Below are positions 1 through 6,800 of a stretch of 7,219 nucleotides of DNA, piece after piece. A program made the position numbers and the translations under genes. The stretch covers positions 1 to 7,219 of the forward strand of contig CAAFXD010000071.1 of the NCBI GenBank assembly GCA_900766945.1, read 5' to 3'. The notes beneath the pieces are model-generated. The model was not told the origin of the DNA. It did not search any database and saw only the letters and a list, made by a program, of their open reading frames with translations. The stretch comes from Clostridia bacterium. GTDB taxonomy: Bacteria; Bacillota; Clostridia; Oscillospirales; Acutalibacteraceae. Position 1 is the stretch's first letter, and every line of letters begins with the position of its first letter.

Positions 1-223
1 AAGCGTGCAAAAGGCTTTGCTTTTTGCTCTTTTACAGCCAAACGACAGGCTCAAAGAATTACAAAACAAGAATGCGTTAACAGAGTTAATGGTCTTGCAG
101 GAAGAACTTAAAACTGCGCCTTTCGGCGATGTTTGGGCGGAGTATCTTGCAAGCGAAAATGTACCCGCCGACTATTTCGGGGCGGTGCAAAACTACGAAA
201 AAGAGGTATTGTTAAAACGATGA
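1..223 (+). CDS. rhaA: L-rhamnose isomerase, C-terminal fragment (5' end outside window)
   Basis: L-rhamnose isomerase converts L-rhamnose to L-rhamnulose in the cytoplasm, the first step of rhamnose breakdown. Only the last 73 codons are present (reading from base 2); the family is usually about 420 aa, so roughly five sixths lie upstream. The fragment reads like the conserved RhaA tail: KALLFALLQP, then LQEELKTAPFGDVWAEY, and a QNYEKEVLLKR terminus closely matching the known C-termini of this family. A GTG at base 5 is not the true start; the frame is open to the window edge. The stop TGA (221-223) overlaps the ATG of the aldolase gene, so the two are translationally coupled in one operon. 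The identification rests on remembered family similarity, not an alignment. The catalytic metal site is not in this part. Confidence 0.9.
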   Translation, partial: SVQKALLFALLQPNDRLKELQNKNALTELMVLQEELKTAPFGDVWAEYLASENVPADYFGAVQNYEKEVLLKR

Positions 224-1038
224 AGGATATTTTAACCGCACCCTTTGTGGAGGAAATGAAAAAGACTACCGCCAATATGTACCGTCTCGGTTGGGATGAG
301 CGAAACGGCGGTAATATCAGTTATATGCTCGACGAACGAGAAGTTGCCGAATATTTGGACTTGCACAAGGTTTTGCGCACCATTCCCACGGGCTTCGATG
401 CAAAGCCGCTTATCGGCAAAATATTTATTGTAACAGGTACGGGCAAATACTTTAAAAATGTGGAAGGTGACCCCGAAACCAATTTGGGCATTATCCGCAT
501 TGCAGAGGACGGTACAACGGCAGAACTTTTGTGGGGCTATAAGGACGGCGGCAAGTTTACAAGCGAATTGCCCGCCCACTTAATGAGCCATATGGCGCGC
601 TTAAAGGTTGACCCCGAAAACAGAGTTGTTATGCATTCCCACCCCACAAACACCCTCGCAATGAATTATGTGCACGAATTGGATGAAAAGAAATTTACCC
701 ATACACTTTGGGAAATGTGTACCGAATGTATCGTTGTGTTTCCCGACGGCGTGGGCGTTCTTCCGTGGATGCTTTGCGGCACGAATGAAATCGGCGAGGC
801 AACGGCAAAGAAAATGGAAGAATTCCGCCTTGTGGTTTGGGGAATGCACGGCATTTACGGTGCCGGCAAGACCATGGATGAAACTTTCGGACTTATTGAA
901 ACTGTGGAAAAAGCGGCGCAGATTTACATGCTAACCGCCCACTTACCCCGTGTAAATACCATCAAAGACGAGGAACTTAGAACCCTCGCCGAAGCCTTTG
1001 GCGTAGAGTACAGAAAAGATTTTCTGCATACAAAATGA
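220..1038 (+). CDS. rhaD: Rhamnulose-1-phosphate aldolase (class II, zinc-dependent)
   Basis: This cytoplasmic enzyme splits L-rhamnulose-1-phosphate into dihydroxyacetone phosphate and L-lactaldehyde. The product is 272 aa, almost the length of E. coli RhaD (274). Family landmarks are in order: NGGNIS near residues 29-34 (phosphate/substrate loop), TGTGKYF at 72-78, SELPAH with the likely catalytic Glu116, the zinc ligands His139 and His141 in MHSHPTN, and the third zinc ligand His210 in VVWGMHG. They align with E117, H141, H143 and H212 of the E. coli enzyme, so it should be active. I chose the ATG at 220 because it overlaps the rhaA stop as ATGA and gives the family N-terminus. The upstream in-frame start at 133 would add 29 unrelated residues inside rhaA. 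The best Shine-Dalgarno-like sequence is a weak GAGG at 203-206, so translation probably relies on coupling. Rhamnulokinase is not in the window. Confidence 0.96.
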   Translation: MKDILTAPFVEEMKKTTANMYRLGWDERNGGNISYMLDEREVAEYLDLHKVLRTIPTGFDAKPLIGKIFIVTGTGKYFKNVEGDPETNLGIIRIAEDGTTAELLWGYKDGGKFTSELPAHLMSHMARLKVDPENRVVMHSHPTNTLAMNYVHELDEKKFTHTLWEMCTECIVVFPDGVGVLPWMLCGTNEIGEATAKKMEEFRLVVWGMHGIYGAGKTMDETFGLIETVEKAAQIYMLTAHLPRVNTIKDEELRTLAEAFGVEYRKDFLHTK

Positions 1039-1061
1039 GCGTGTTGATTTAGAGTTTGAAC

Positions 1062-1104
1062 CTCCCTTTCGGTATGTTACGGTACTGCAAGGGAGTGTTT
1101 TTTT
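1062..1104 (+). terminator. Intrinsic terminator of the rha operon
   Basis: CTCCCTT (1062-1068) pairs with AAGGGAG (1089-1095) across a 20-nt loop, and a T7 run (1098-1104) follows two bases later. It begins 23 bp after the rhaD stop and most likely ends the rha transcript, which makes rhaD the last gene of its operon. Confidence 0.8.
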
Positions 1105-1280
1105 GTCTGCATCAGCGGCATTATCACCAAAGAAAGTGTGAAAAAGCACTATCAAACGTTGCTGTGAAAAGCATAAAACGATAGTCATTTTCATCAAAAT
1201 TTCCGCCGAAATCCATTTGGGAATCATTCGGTTATCATTCAATTCTTTTGCAAAATTACCGCAAAATTGGTTGAAAAAAC

Positions 1281-1322
1281 AAGCTGATATTCGGCGCAAA
1301 ATCGCCGAGTATCGGCTTTTTT
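1281..1322 (+). terminator. Strong hairpin with T6 tail, probably bidirectional
   Basis: Bases 1281-1296 pair with 1303-1318 to give a 16-bp stem including two G-U wobbles, closed by the loop CAAAAT (1297-1302). The core is CGGCG/CGCCG. T6 (1317-1322) follows on the + strand. On the other side A6 at 1274-1279 gives a T6 run on the minus strand, so the same stem could stop transcription from both directions. No gene lies just before it on either strand, which leaves open what it terminates; it could back up the rha terminator. Confidence 0.7.
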
Positions 1323-1618
1323 GATTGCAAAAAATGAAGAGTGTGAGGGGATTTTTTTAAATCAAAATGCAAGAATTTGTCCCGGGTTTTCGTAAAAGAA
1401 GTGTAACGAATTGCTTGTTTTTTCTGCTCTGTTTTGTGCTTTTATGCGGATAAACCAAGCGAAATTTTGCCGAATTTTCACTGCTTTTGACTTGAAAGAA
1501 GAGCCGAAACAGAAAGAAATATTGTAAAAACTTTTGAAGATTTTGGCGTGATAATTACAAAAAAGAAGCACGATTTTAAGCCGGAAAATAAAAGAACAAC
1601 AGCCGAAATTCAGAAAAA

Positions 1619-1668
1619 TTTTGTGCTTAAAACCAATGAAAAGTCGTCATGTGGAAAAAAGCACAAAA
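1619..1668. repeat. 10-bp inverted repeat with 30-nt loop
   Basis: TTTTGTGCTT (1619-1628) is the exact reverse complement of AAGCACAAAA (1659-1668). The arms are AT-rich and the loop is long, so stability is modest. It lies just upstream of the terminator-like hairpin at 1676 and could be part of the same transcript fold. Confidence 0.4.
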
Positions 1669-1675
1669 AATTTCC

Positions 1676-1707
1676 GCAAAAACCCTTGATATTACAAGGT
1701 TTTTTGC
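1676..1707. terminator. Symmetric A-tract/T-tract hairpin, possible bidirectional terminator
   Basis: GCAAAAACCCTTG (1676-1688) pairs with CAAGGTTTTTTGC (1695-1707) over 13 positions with one C-T mismatch and a six-base loop ATATTA. The stem carries A5 on one side and T6 on the other, so on both strands a hairpin is followed by a T run, the layout of bidirectional intrinsic terminators. No recognisable gene points into it from either side within the region. Confidence 0.55.
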
Positions 1708-1722
1708 CCGAAAAAAATTCGG

Positions 1723-1773
1723 CTGAACACCATAATGGGGGATTTGGGCTGGGTGTTCAGAAAAAATTTTTTT
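1723..1773. repeat. 9-bp inverted repeat followed by A6T7
   Basis: CTGAACACC (1723-1731) is the exact reverse complement of GGTGTTCAG (1752-1760), with a G-rich 20-nt loop. Immediately after come A6 (1761-1766) and T7 (1767-1773). It could be another terminator on +, but the T run is six bases away from the stem. A further short stem, CCGAA/TTCGG (1708-1712 and 1718-1722), abuts it on the left. Confidence 0.5.
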
Positions 1774-1778
1774 GAGAG

Positions 1779-1818
1779 GCAGGCGCACGAAAAGTTCCCG
1801 AACTTTTCGTGCGCCTGC
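1779..1818. repeat. 40-bp near-perfect palindrome (19-nt arms, CC spacer)
   Basis: The left arm GCAGGCGCACGAAAAGTTC (1779-1797) is the exact reverse complement of the right arm (1800-1818), separated only by CC. The outer part is GC-rich in an AT-rich setting. A perfect palindrome this long is not expected by chance. The + strand has no T run after it, so it is a poor terminator. It could be a small hairpin RNA, a REP/MITE-like element, a cruciform-prone site or the folded end of a lost element. Confidence 0.85.
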
Positions 1819-1997
1819 GTAAAGAGGAAAAGAAAAATTCTATTTGAAAAAGCAGCGAGAACTTCTCTTAACTTGTGCTTTATAATTCTTTTGTTTACAA
1901 GCAGAACCATTACGAATATAAAAGGCAAATTATTTTTCAATTTCAACAGGCTTTGCATAAGAAAATAAAAGTAGCCGAGCCGCGACGAACACAATAC

Positions 1998-2058
1998 CAT
2001 TTTTGACGATATGACAATTAAAAAAGTTTATGCAACTTGGTTCGTCAAAAATGTTTTT
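1998..2058 (+). repeat. 12-bp inverted repeat with competing pairing upstream of the scaffoldin gene
   Basis: CATTTTTGACGA (1998-2009) is the exact reverse complement of TCGTCAAAAATG (2042-2053), with a 32-nt loop, followed by T5 (2054-2058). GACGAAC (1984-1990) can instead pair with GTTCGTC (2040-2046), using the same right-hand bases. In addition TTGCATAA (1953-1960) matches TTATGCAA (2028-2035). The mutually exclusive pairings resemble an attenuator, but no promoter upstream of it is clear, so a regulatory role is speculative. Confidence 0.45.
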
Positions 2059-2156
2059 GCCGAAAATGCGAAAGCGTTTAAGGTGTATGTTTGTGTACAA
2101 TCTGCTGTTCTGTGTTTCTCAATGGAATTTGTCGAAGCATCTGAATTTTAAAAAAA

Positions 2157-2217
2157 TTGCTTTTTGTACCCTAATAGAGAATAGCGTTTTAATTTAAAAT
2201 ACACTAAAATATATATT
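2157..2217 (+). promoter_or_regulatory. Probable promoter region of the scaffoldin gene (boxes uncertain)
   Basis: The stretch just before the gene is strongly AT-rich and offers several -10-like hexamers: TTTAAT (2188-2193), TAAAAT (2205-2210) and TATATT (2212-2217). The possible -35 boxes TTGCTT (2157-2162) and TTGTAC (2164-2169) are weak; TTGTAC with TTTAAT has an 18-bp spacer. A promoter somewhere here is likely because the rha operon is closed by a terminator far upstream, but I cannot fix the exact boxes. Confidence 0.35.
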
Positions 2218-2230
2218 CAGTAATGTCGAA

Positions 2231-2239
2231 GAAGGAGAG
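2231..2239 (+). promoter_or_regulatory. Ribosome binding site of the scaffoldin gene
   Basis: GAAGGAGAG contains a near-ideal AAGGAG core about seven bases before the ATG at 2245. It fixes the start codon and predicts efficient translation. Confidence 0.85.
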
Positions 2240-2244
2240 TTTTT

Positions 2245-3738
2245 ATGAAAAAGTTTTTGCGAACGATAGCAGTTACGCTGACATTACTTTTGTTGTGTTC
2301 AATGGTAACCGTGGCGGCAACACAACCACAAGTATCAGTCGGTGATTGCAAAGGCAATGCAGGGGAATATGTACTTGTGCCGGTGCGCATATCCGGTAAT
2401 ACGGACGGCCTCGCCGGTTGGCAGTTGACACTGTCGTATGATAAAAATGTTCTTACCCCTGTGGATGTTGTCGCAGGCGATTTAACAGCGGGAGATTTAC
2501 AGCATACATATGGTGGCGCGGAATTTGTACCGGGGGAATGGATGTTCAATTGGAGTTCCGCCGAGGGAAATGTGTCATTTAACGGTGTTCTGTTTTATGC
2601 AAAATTCTTAATTAACGAGACTGCAACAGGCTCTGCAACAGTGTCACTCTCTTATGATGCGGAAAGTACATTTCGATTAGATTCTTCGTGGAATTTTATT
2701 GATGTTGCTTTGCAGTGCAACAGTGGCACAATTACCATTTCTTCAAAATATGATGCTGTGCCGAAGATTTCGTTAACGGATGCGGCTGTAACAGCCGGGC
2801 AAACTGCCCAAGTTCAAGCGACAATTTCAACCGTAGGCAGTTTTACGGAGGCGGATTTTGTGTTTGACATCGACAGCAGTGTTTTGGTGTTCGATTCGAT
2901 GTCTGTTGATGCCTCTTTGTCTGCTTCGGCAACAGTGGATGGAAACACACTATGTATACACATACAAGGCTTATCAAAAAGCGTGGAGGGCAAACAGTTT
3001 TTAACTGTGTATTTTGCTGTTAGAGCGTATGCGGACAGCGGCGAATATCCCATTACATTAACAGTACAAAATGCAGTTGGCACATCAGAAGTTTTAATTT
3101 CAAATTGCGCGGTTACGATTGAACCGTCTGCTTCGGGTGATGCGGCAAGGATTCGATCGAATCCAAATCTCTCCGGACGCCAAAACGATATTGTGCAAGT
3201 GCCTGTGTATATTTACAATAACAAAGGACTTGCAGCATATAAAATTATTTTGGAATATGATGAATCAAAACTGAAACCGATTTCTGCCACCAATACAGGG
3301 TTGTTTGCCGGAACATTTTTGAATAATATCAGTGTTGAAACACGCGAGCCGGGTAGTTGCTTTGTGTCTTGGTATCACCACACCCAGACCGAAGCAAACG
3401 GTGAGCTGTTTTATATCAGTTTTCAGGTTTTGTCGAGTGCCGCAGAAACGGCAGACATCCGTATCAGCTATTCGCAGGAGGATACCATTGATATTGATGG
3501 AAATGATGTTGCCTTTTTGTGTGAAAACACAACCGTGACCTTGAATCCGGAATGGCTGATTGGGGATGTCAATTTTGATGGTTTAGTAAATGTAACGGAT
3601 TACAGCCTGCTTTGTTCGGCGTGTGTTGGGGCACTCAGTTTGTCTGCTGATGCAAAATCAGCAGGGGATTTAAACGGCGATGGCGCGGTGGATACATTTG
3701 ACGCAGCGGCGCTGAATATGCTTTTAAATATTGCTTGA
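2245..3738 (+). CDS. Secreted scaffoldin-like protein: three cohesin-like modules plus dockerin
   Basis: The 497-aa product starts with a signal peptide (KKFLR, hydrophobic core 8-23, likely cut after VAA at residue 25). Three cohesin-like beta-sandwich modules follow at about 28-166, 173-293 and 301-433. Modules 1 and 3 share clear landmarks: a VPV strand, the GLAGWQLTLSYD/GLAAYKIILEYD strand and a W-then-NGxLFYxxF block (NGVLFYAKF 113-121, NGELFYISF 385-393 region). Module 2 is shorter and more divergent. Residues 438-497 form a dockerin with two calcium loops: D441, N443, D445, N449, D452, and D475, N477, D479, D483, D486. Cohesins bind dockerins of partner proteins, and the dockerin lets this protein be docked itself, the layout of an adaptor scaffoldin in cellulosome-type assemblies. 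No CBM, SLH domain or sortase motif is seen. It has its own strong RBS and lies upstream of a CHAP-domain gene. The cohesin call is by pattern, strongest for modules 1 and 3; partners are unknown. Confidence 0.88.
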   Translation: MKKFLRTIAVTLTLLLLCSMVTVAATQPQVSVGDCKGNAGEYVLVPVRISGNTDGLAGWQLTLSYDKNVLTPVDVVAGDLTAGDLQHTYGGAEFVPGEWMFNWSSAEGNVSFNGVLFYAKFLINETATGSATVSLSYDAESTFRLDSSWNFIDVALQCNSGTITISSKYDAVPKISLTDAAVTAGQTAQVQATISTVGSFTEADFVFDIDSSVLVFDSMSVDASLSASATVDGNTLCIHIQGLSKSVEGKQFLTVYFAVRAYADSGEYPITLTVQNAVGTSEVLISNCAVTIEPSASGDAARIRSNPNLSGRQNDIVQVPVYIYNNKGLAAYKIILEYDESKLKPISATNTGLFAGTFLNNISVETREPGSCFVSWYHHTQTEANGELFYISFQVLSSAAETADIRISYSQEDTIDIDGNDVAFLCENTTVTLNPEWLIGDVNFDGLVNVTDYSLLCSACVGALSLSADAKSAGDLNGDGAVDTFDAAALNMLLNIA

Positions 3739-3768
3739 TGCTGAAAAAAGCAACTACTCTCTTTTTTT
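3731..3768 (+). terminator. Weak terminator candidate after the scaffoldin gene
   Basis: TTGCTT (3731-3736, overlapping the stop codon) can pair with AAGCAA (3748-3753), and a T7 run lies at 3762-3768, eight bases beyond the stem. The short stem and the gap make it weak, so read-through into the CHAP gene is plausible. Confidence 0.3.
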
Positions 3769-3771
3769 CCG

Positions 3772-3787
3772 TGTAAACGGTTATAAT
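3772..3787 (+). promoter_or_regulatory. TATAAT -10 box overlapped by a cre-like operator candidate
   Basis: A perfect -10 hexamer TATAAT lies at 3782-3787, 32 bp before the CHAP gene start. No good -35 is seen at 17 bp (CTCTTT at 3759-3764), so the promoter may need an activator or be weak. TGTAAACGGTTATA (3772-3785) fits the B. subtilis cre consensus TGWAANCGNTNWCA at 13 of 14 positions (T for C at position 13) and overlaps the -10. Binding of CcpA or a related LacI-family regulator there would repress transcription. CCGT/ACGG (3769-3780) adds a small dyad. One such near-match in a window this size could occur by chance; its position is what makes it notable. Confidence 0.45.
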
Positions 3788-3802
3788 ATACAGTTTTAGA
3801 AG

Positions 3803-3808
3803 AAAGGA
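3803..3808 (+). promoter_or_regulatory. Ribosome binding site of the CHAP gene
   Basis: AAAGGA lies 11 bases before the ATG at 3820. The spacing is slightly long, but no closer purine-rich core exists, and the signal peptide that follows supports this start. Confidence 0.65.
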
Positions 3809-3819
3809 ACAAAGAAGTT

Positions 3820-6800
3820 ATGAAAAAGAAAATCTCAACCAGAGTTATTTCTGTTATGCTGACTTTGTTAATGGTGGTTTCTATCATTCCGATGGGAACA
3901 ATTGGGGCAAGTGCAGTAAGCTTTTCTCCGCGGTTTTCTGCGCCGGCTAAAGCAGGATGGTACTCAGATTACGCACGAAACAATTGTGTAGCATATGCAC
4001 AATGTAGAGCTAATGAAATATTAGGTTATAATGCCAATTTGGGTAGATTTAGTAATAGCGGAGGTTGGGTTGCCAATTGTAAACGAACCGGTGCTTTTCC
4101 CACGGGTTCATATCCAAAAGTCGGGGCCTTAGCTTGCTGGAGCGGGCATGTTGCGGTTGTTGAAAGTATTGAAGGAAACCGTATGGTTTTATCGGAAGCC
4201 CATTATACTTTTCAACCTAAATCAAATCATTCAAGTTATAGTAATACTGTTATAAATGGCGGAGGAGGTAGTGCGGGGACATGGTTTACCAATTGGAGTG
4301 GTACATTCAACACAAGCACTGGTAGACCGAATTATTTAAAGAATCAAACATTTCGCGGATATGTTTATTTAATTGATTCTGCTGAACCTCCTGAACCTCC
4401 TAAGCCACCCATCCCAAACACACCTTCCATCTCTTTAAGTGCAACCAAAATCGCACAAGGTGATGCAGTGACGGTTTCTTGGAATGCTGTAACAAATGCA
4501 GAGAGTTATGTGCTTGGGTTAAGCAGCACAACAGGCTATACGGAAGAAATCAATGTAGGGAACGCGACATCGAAAACCATTACGCTATCTGCTGAAGAAA
4601 CGATGTCTTTCCGCGTGTATGCAAAGAATTCTACCGGTGCAAGCAGTTGGAGTTCTTATCAGTCCTGCACAGCTTATGGACCGTCCAAAGTAACCTTTAC
4701 GGATTGGGACGGTACGGTTTTACAAACTTCAACCGTGGCTTACGGTAAATCGGCGCAGCCGCCGGTTTCGCCCACGCGTGATGGGTACAGCTTCCAAGGT
4801 TGGAGCGACTCATATTACAATGTCACAAGCGACAAAACCATTCAGGCACTTTATAAAATCAATACCTATACAGTCAATTTTTATGACTATAATAATAAGC
4901 TTATAACCTCTGAAAAGGCAGAGTATCTGCAGTCTGTAACCCCACCGACGGAGGTAAATGTGCCGGAAGGTTATGAATTTTACGGGTGGGACAGCACTGC
5001 CTATCAAAATGTATTTACCAAAGCCGACAATAAGGTCATCAATGTGCATGGTATCTATAATTGGAGTAATGCCGATTTGCCGGTGACTTGCAACATCACT
5101 TCGGCTTCGCGCCAGCCGGACGGCTATTATGTTACTTTTGATTTAACCAATTACCCTGACGCAATCACGCGCGGTCGTGCGGTGGTCTCCCTGAAAACCG
5201 AGTCCGGGAAATTGGTTGATATGACCGAATCGGCGGCGTTCAGTCTGCCGAAAGGTACAATCGGAGAAATTACCAAGGCAGGTATGGAAGTTTTCATTCC
5301 TTGCGAAAAAGCGGCTTCGCAAATCGAAATCATTATTGTGAACAGTTATTCCTCCGGTGTGCCGATTTCAAAGCCTGTTACTTCCGAGATTAACCAAGCG
5401 CTCATGTGGTCGGATTGGTCAGCGAAGCAACCTGCCAATCCGGATGGTACCTTGGAAATCGAGTCACGGTTAGAATACCGTTACCGTGATAAGGAATTTT
5501 CTACCGGGAATACCAAAACAAAAGATGGATGGGTGTGGACAGGTGCAAAGAATACTACCTTTATCGGTGAAACCGGTTATCAAGATTCTCAATTGTCTAC
5601 CTATGATAACGAGACAGGCAAAAGAGTTTTAGCCGGTACGCAATCGGTGCCGGTATATGGGACAACATGGGGTTATGTATATTACCATTTTTATAAGAGT
5701 GGTGGAGGAAACCATACATTTTGTCCGACAAACCATGCCGGCGGAACATATCATGGTTATTATTACAGTACAACGCCGTTTACATGGTATAAATACTCAG
5801 ATTGCGGAAAAATGGATTTGTATTCAGGGTATGCTTGCCCCGATTGTGGCGCTACGAAATATTGGTGGTATAATTCAAATGATTCTAAAACAATAACGGT
5901 TCAAACAGGCACCAAAACCCAATATAATTACTATAATTATAATTACATTTATGATTTCTACCGCTGGAAAGACTGGTCCTCCTGGTCAACAGATGTTATA
6001 ACTGCCACGGACAACCGCGAGGTAGAAACGCAAACCACATACCGCTACAAGAGCACGGCTGCCGGGCTTGAAGATGATACCGGTGTACAACATACCGTGT
6101 CCGGACAATTAGATACTGCCCTGGCCGGGAAACAAATCACTTTGTTTGTTTACAAGGTTGACAGTGCTTCCGACTATACCAACGAATATGTCGGGCAGTC
6201 TACTGTGGCGGAAGACGGTTCTTATCGTTTTACTTTTAAACTTCGTGAAGAACCTTCGGTAAAAACCGGTGATTTCACCGTTGCAATCGGGATTGAGGGC
6301 ACCACCAATACCATTGTGGTGGATGCGATTAAAGCCCCCAAACCGACCTACACAGTGAATTTCTATGATTGGGACGGCTCTATTATCAGCACGCAACATG
6401 TTGAAGAGGGAAAAGATGCCGTTTTGCCGGTAAATCCGACAAAAGAGGGATACACCTTCCTCGGCTGGGATAAGAGTATTGCCAATATTCAGGAGGATAC
6501 GGACTTCTACGCTGATTTCAAGAAAAACGAATATACGGTTGTGTTTGTGGACTGGGAAAACCAAATGATTGAAGTCAAGACCTTTGAACACGGTGATGTG
6601 TTAACCCCGCCGGACTATGCGCAGGTAGAAGGTTATACCTTTGATTGTTGGGACCAAATTGCAAACGGAAATGTTACCGTAACGCAGAATATGGTGGTTT
6701 CTGCACAATATAATGTCAACACCTATACTGTTAAATTTTTGGATTATGACAACAATGTTATTTCAACCCAAGAAGTCGAGTATGGCAAAGACGCTGTTGC

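Larger units (their letters stand above)
1105..2156. other. Long AT-rich region without a convincing gene
   Basis: I see no reading frame here with protein-like composition, a ribosome binding site and a recognisable family. The open frames present, such as 1548-1775 on +, and 1362-1571 and 1692-2000 on -, are Lys/Phe/Asn-rich or read through the palindrome, and lack Shine-Dalgarno sequences. The stretch instead holds a chain of inverted repeats, listed separately. Between them, 1106-1280, 1323-1618 and 1819-1997 show nothing I can name. The presence of several terminator-like hairpins with no gene in front of them hints at unrecognised small RNAs or decayed genes. No tRNA, rRNA, CRISPR array or transposase fragment was seen. 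Confidence 0.6.

Noticed and set aside
133..219. A longer rhaD start inside rhaA
   Set aside because: The extra 29 residues are out-of-frame rhaA sequence, do not resemble the aldolase N-terminus, and ATG 220 gives the expected family length.
1250..1270. Short direct repeat GCAAAATT, possible target-site duplication
   Set aside because: Eight AT-rich bases repeated at close range are expected by chance here, and no terminal inverted repeats or transposase accompany it.
1548..1775. 75-aa open frame on +
   Set aside because: It is Lys/Phe-rich, has no ribosome binding site, runs through several hairpins and resembles no family I know.
1692..2000. 102-aa open frame on the minus strand
   Set aside because: There is no Shine-Dalgarno sequence before its start, and part of it is simply the palindrome read in reverse.
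2069..2082. Second cre-like site upstream of the scaffoldin gene
   Set aside because: It mismatches the consensus at three positions including both outer bases, which is too weak to claim.
2293..2304. Possible lipoprotein signal at Cys18 of the scaffoldin
   Set aside because: The residues before the Cys are Leu-Leu-Leu, lacking the small residue at -1 that a lipobox needs; a standard signal peptide cut after residue 25 fits better.
5401..6057. Calling the WSxWS repeats true thrombospondin type 1 domains
   Set aside because: The six conserved disulphide cysteines are missing and only the Trp/Ser spacing matches.
6109..6591. 160-aa open frame on the minus strand
   Set aside because: It lies wholly opposite the InlB-repeat coding region of the CHAP gene, whose protein sense is clear, so it is a shadow frame.
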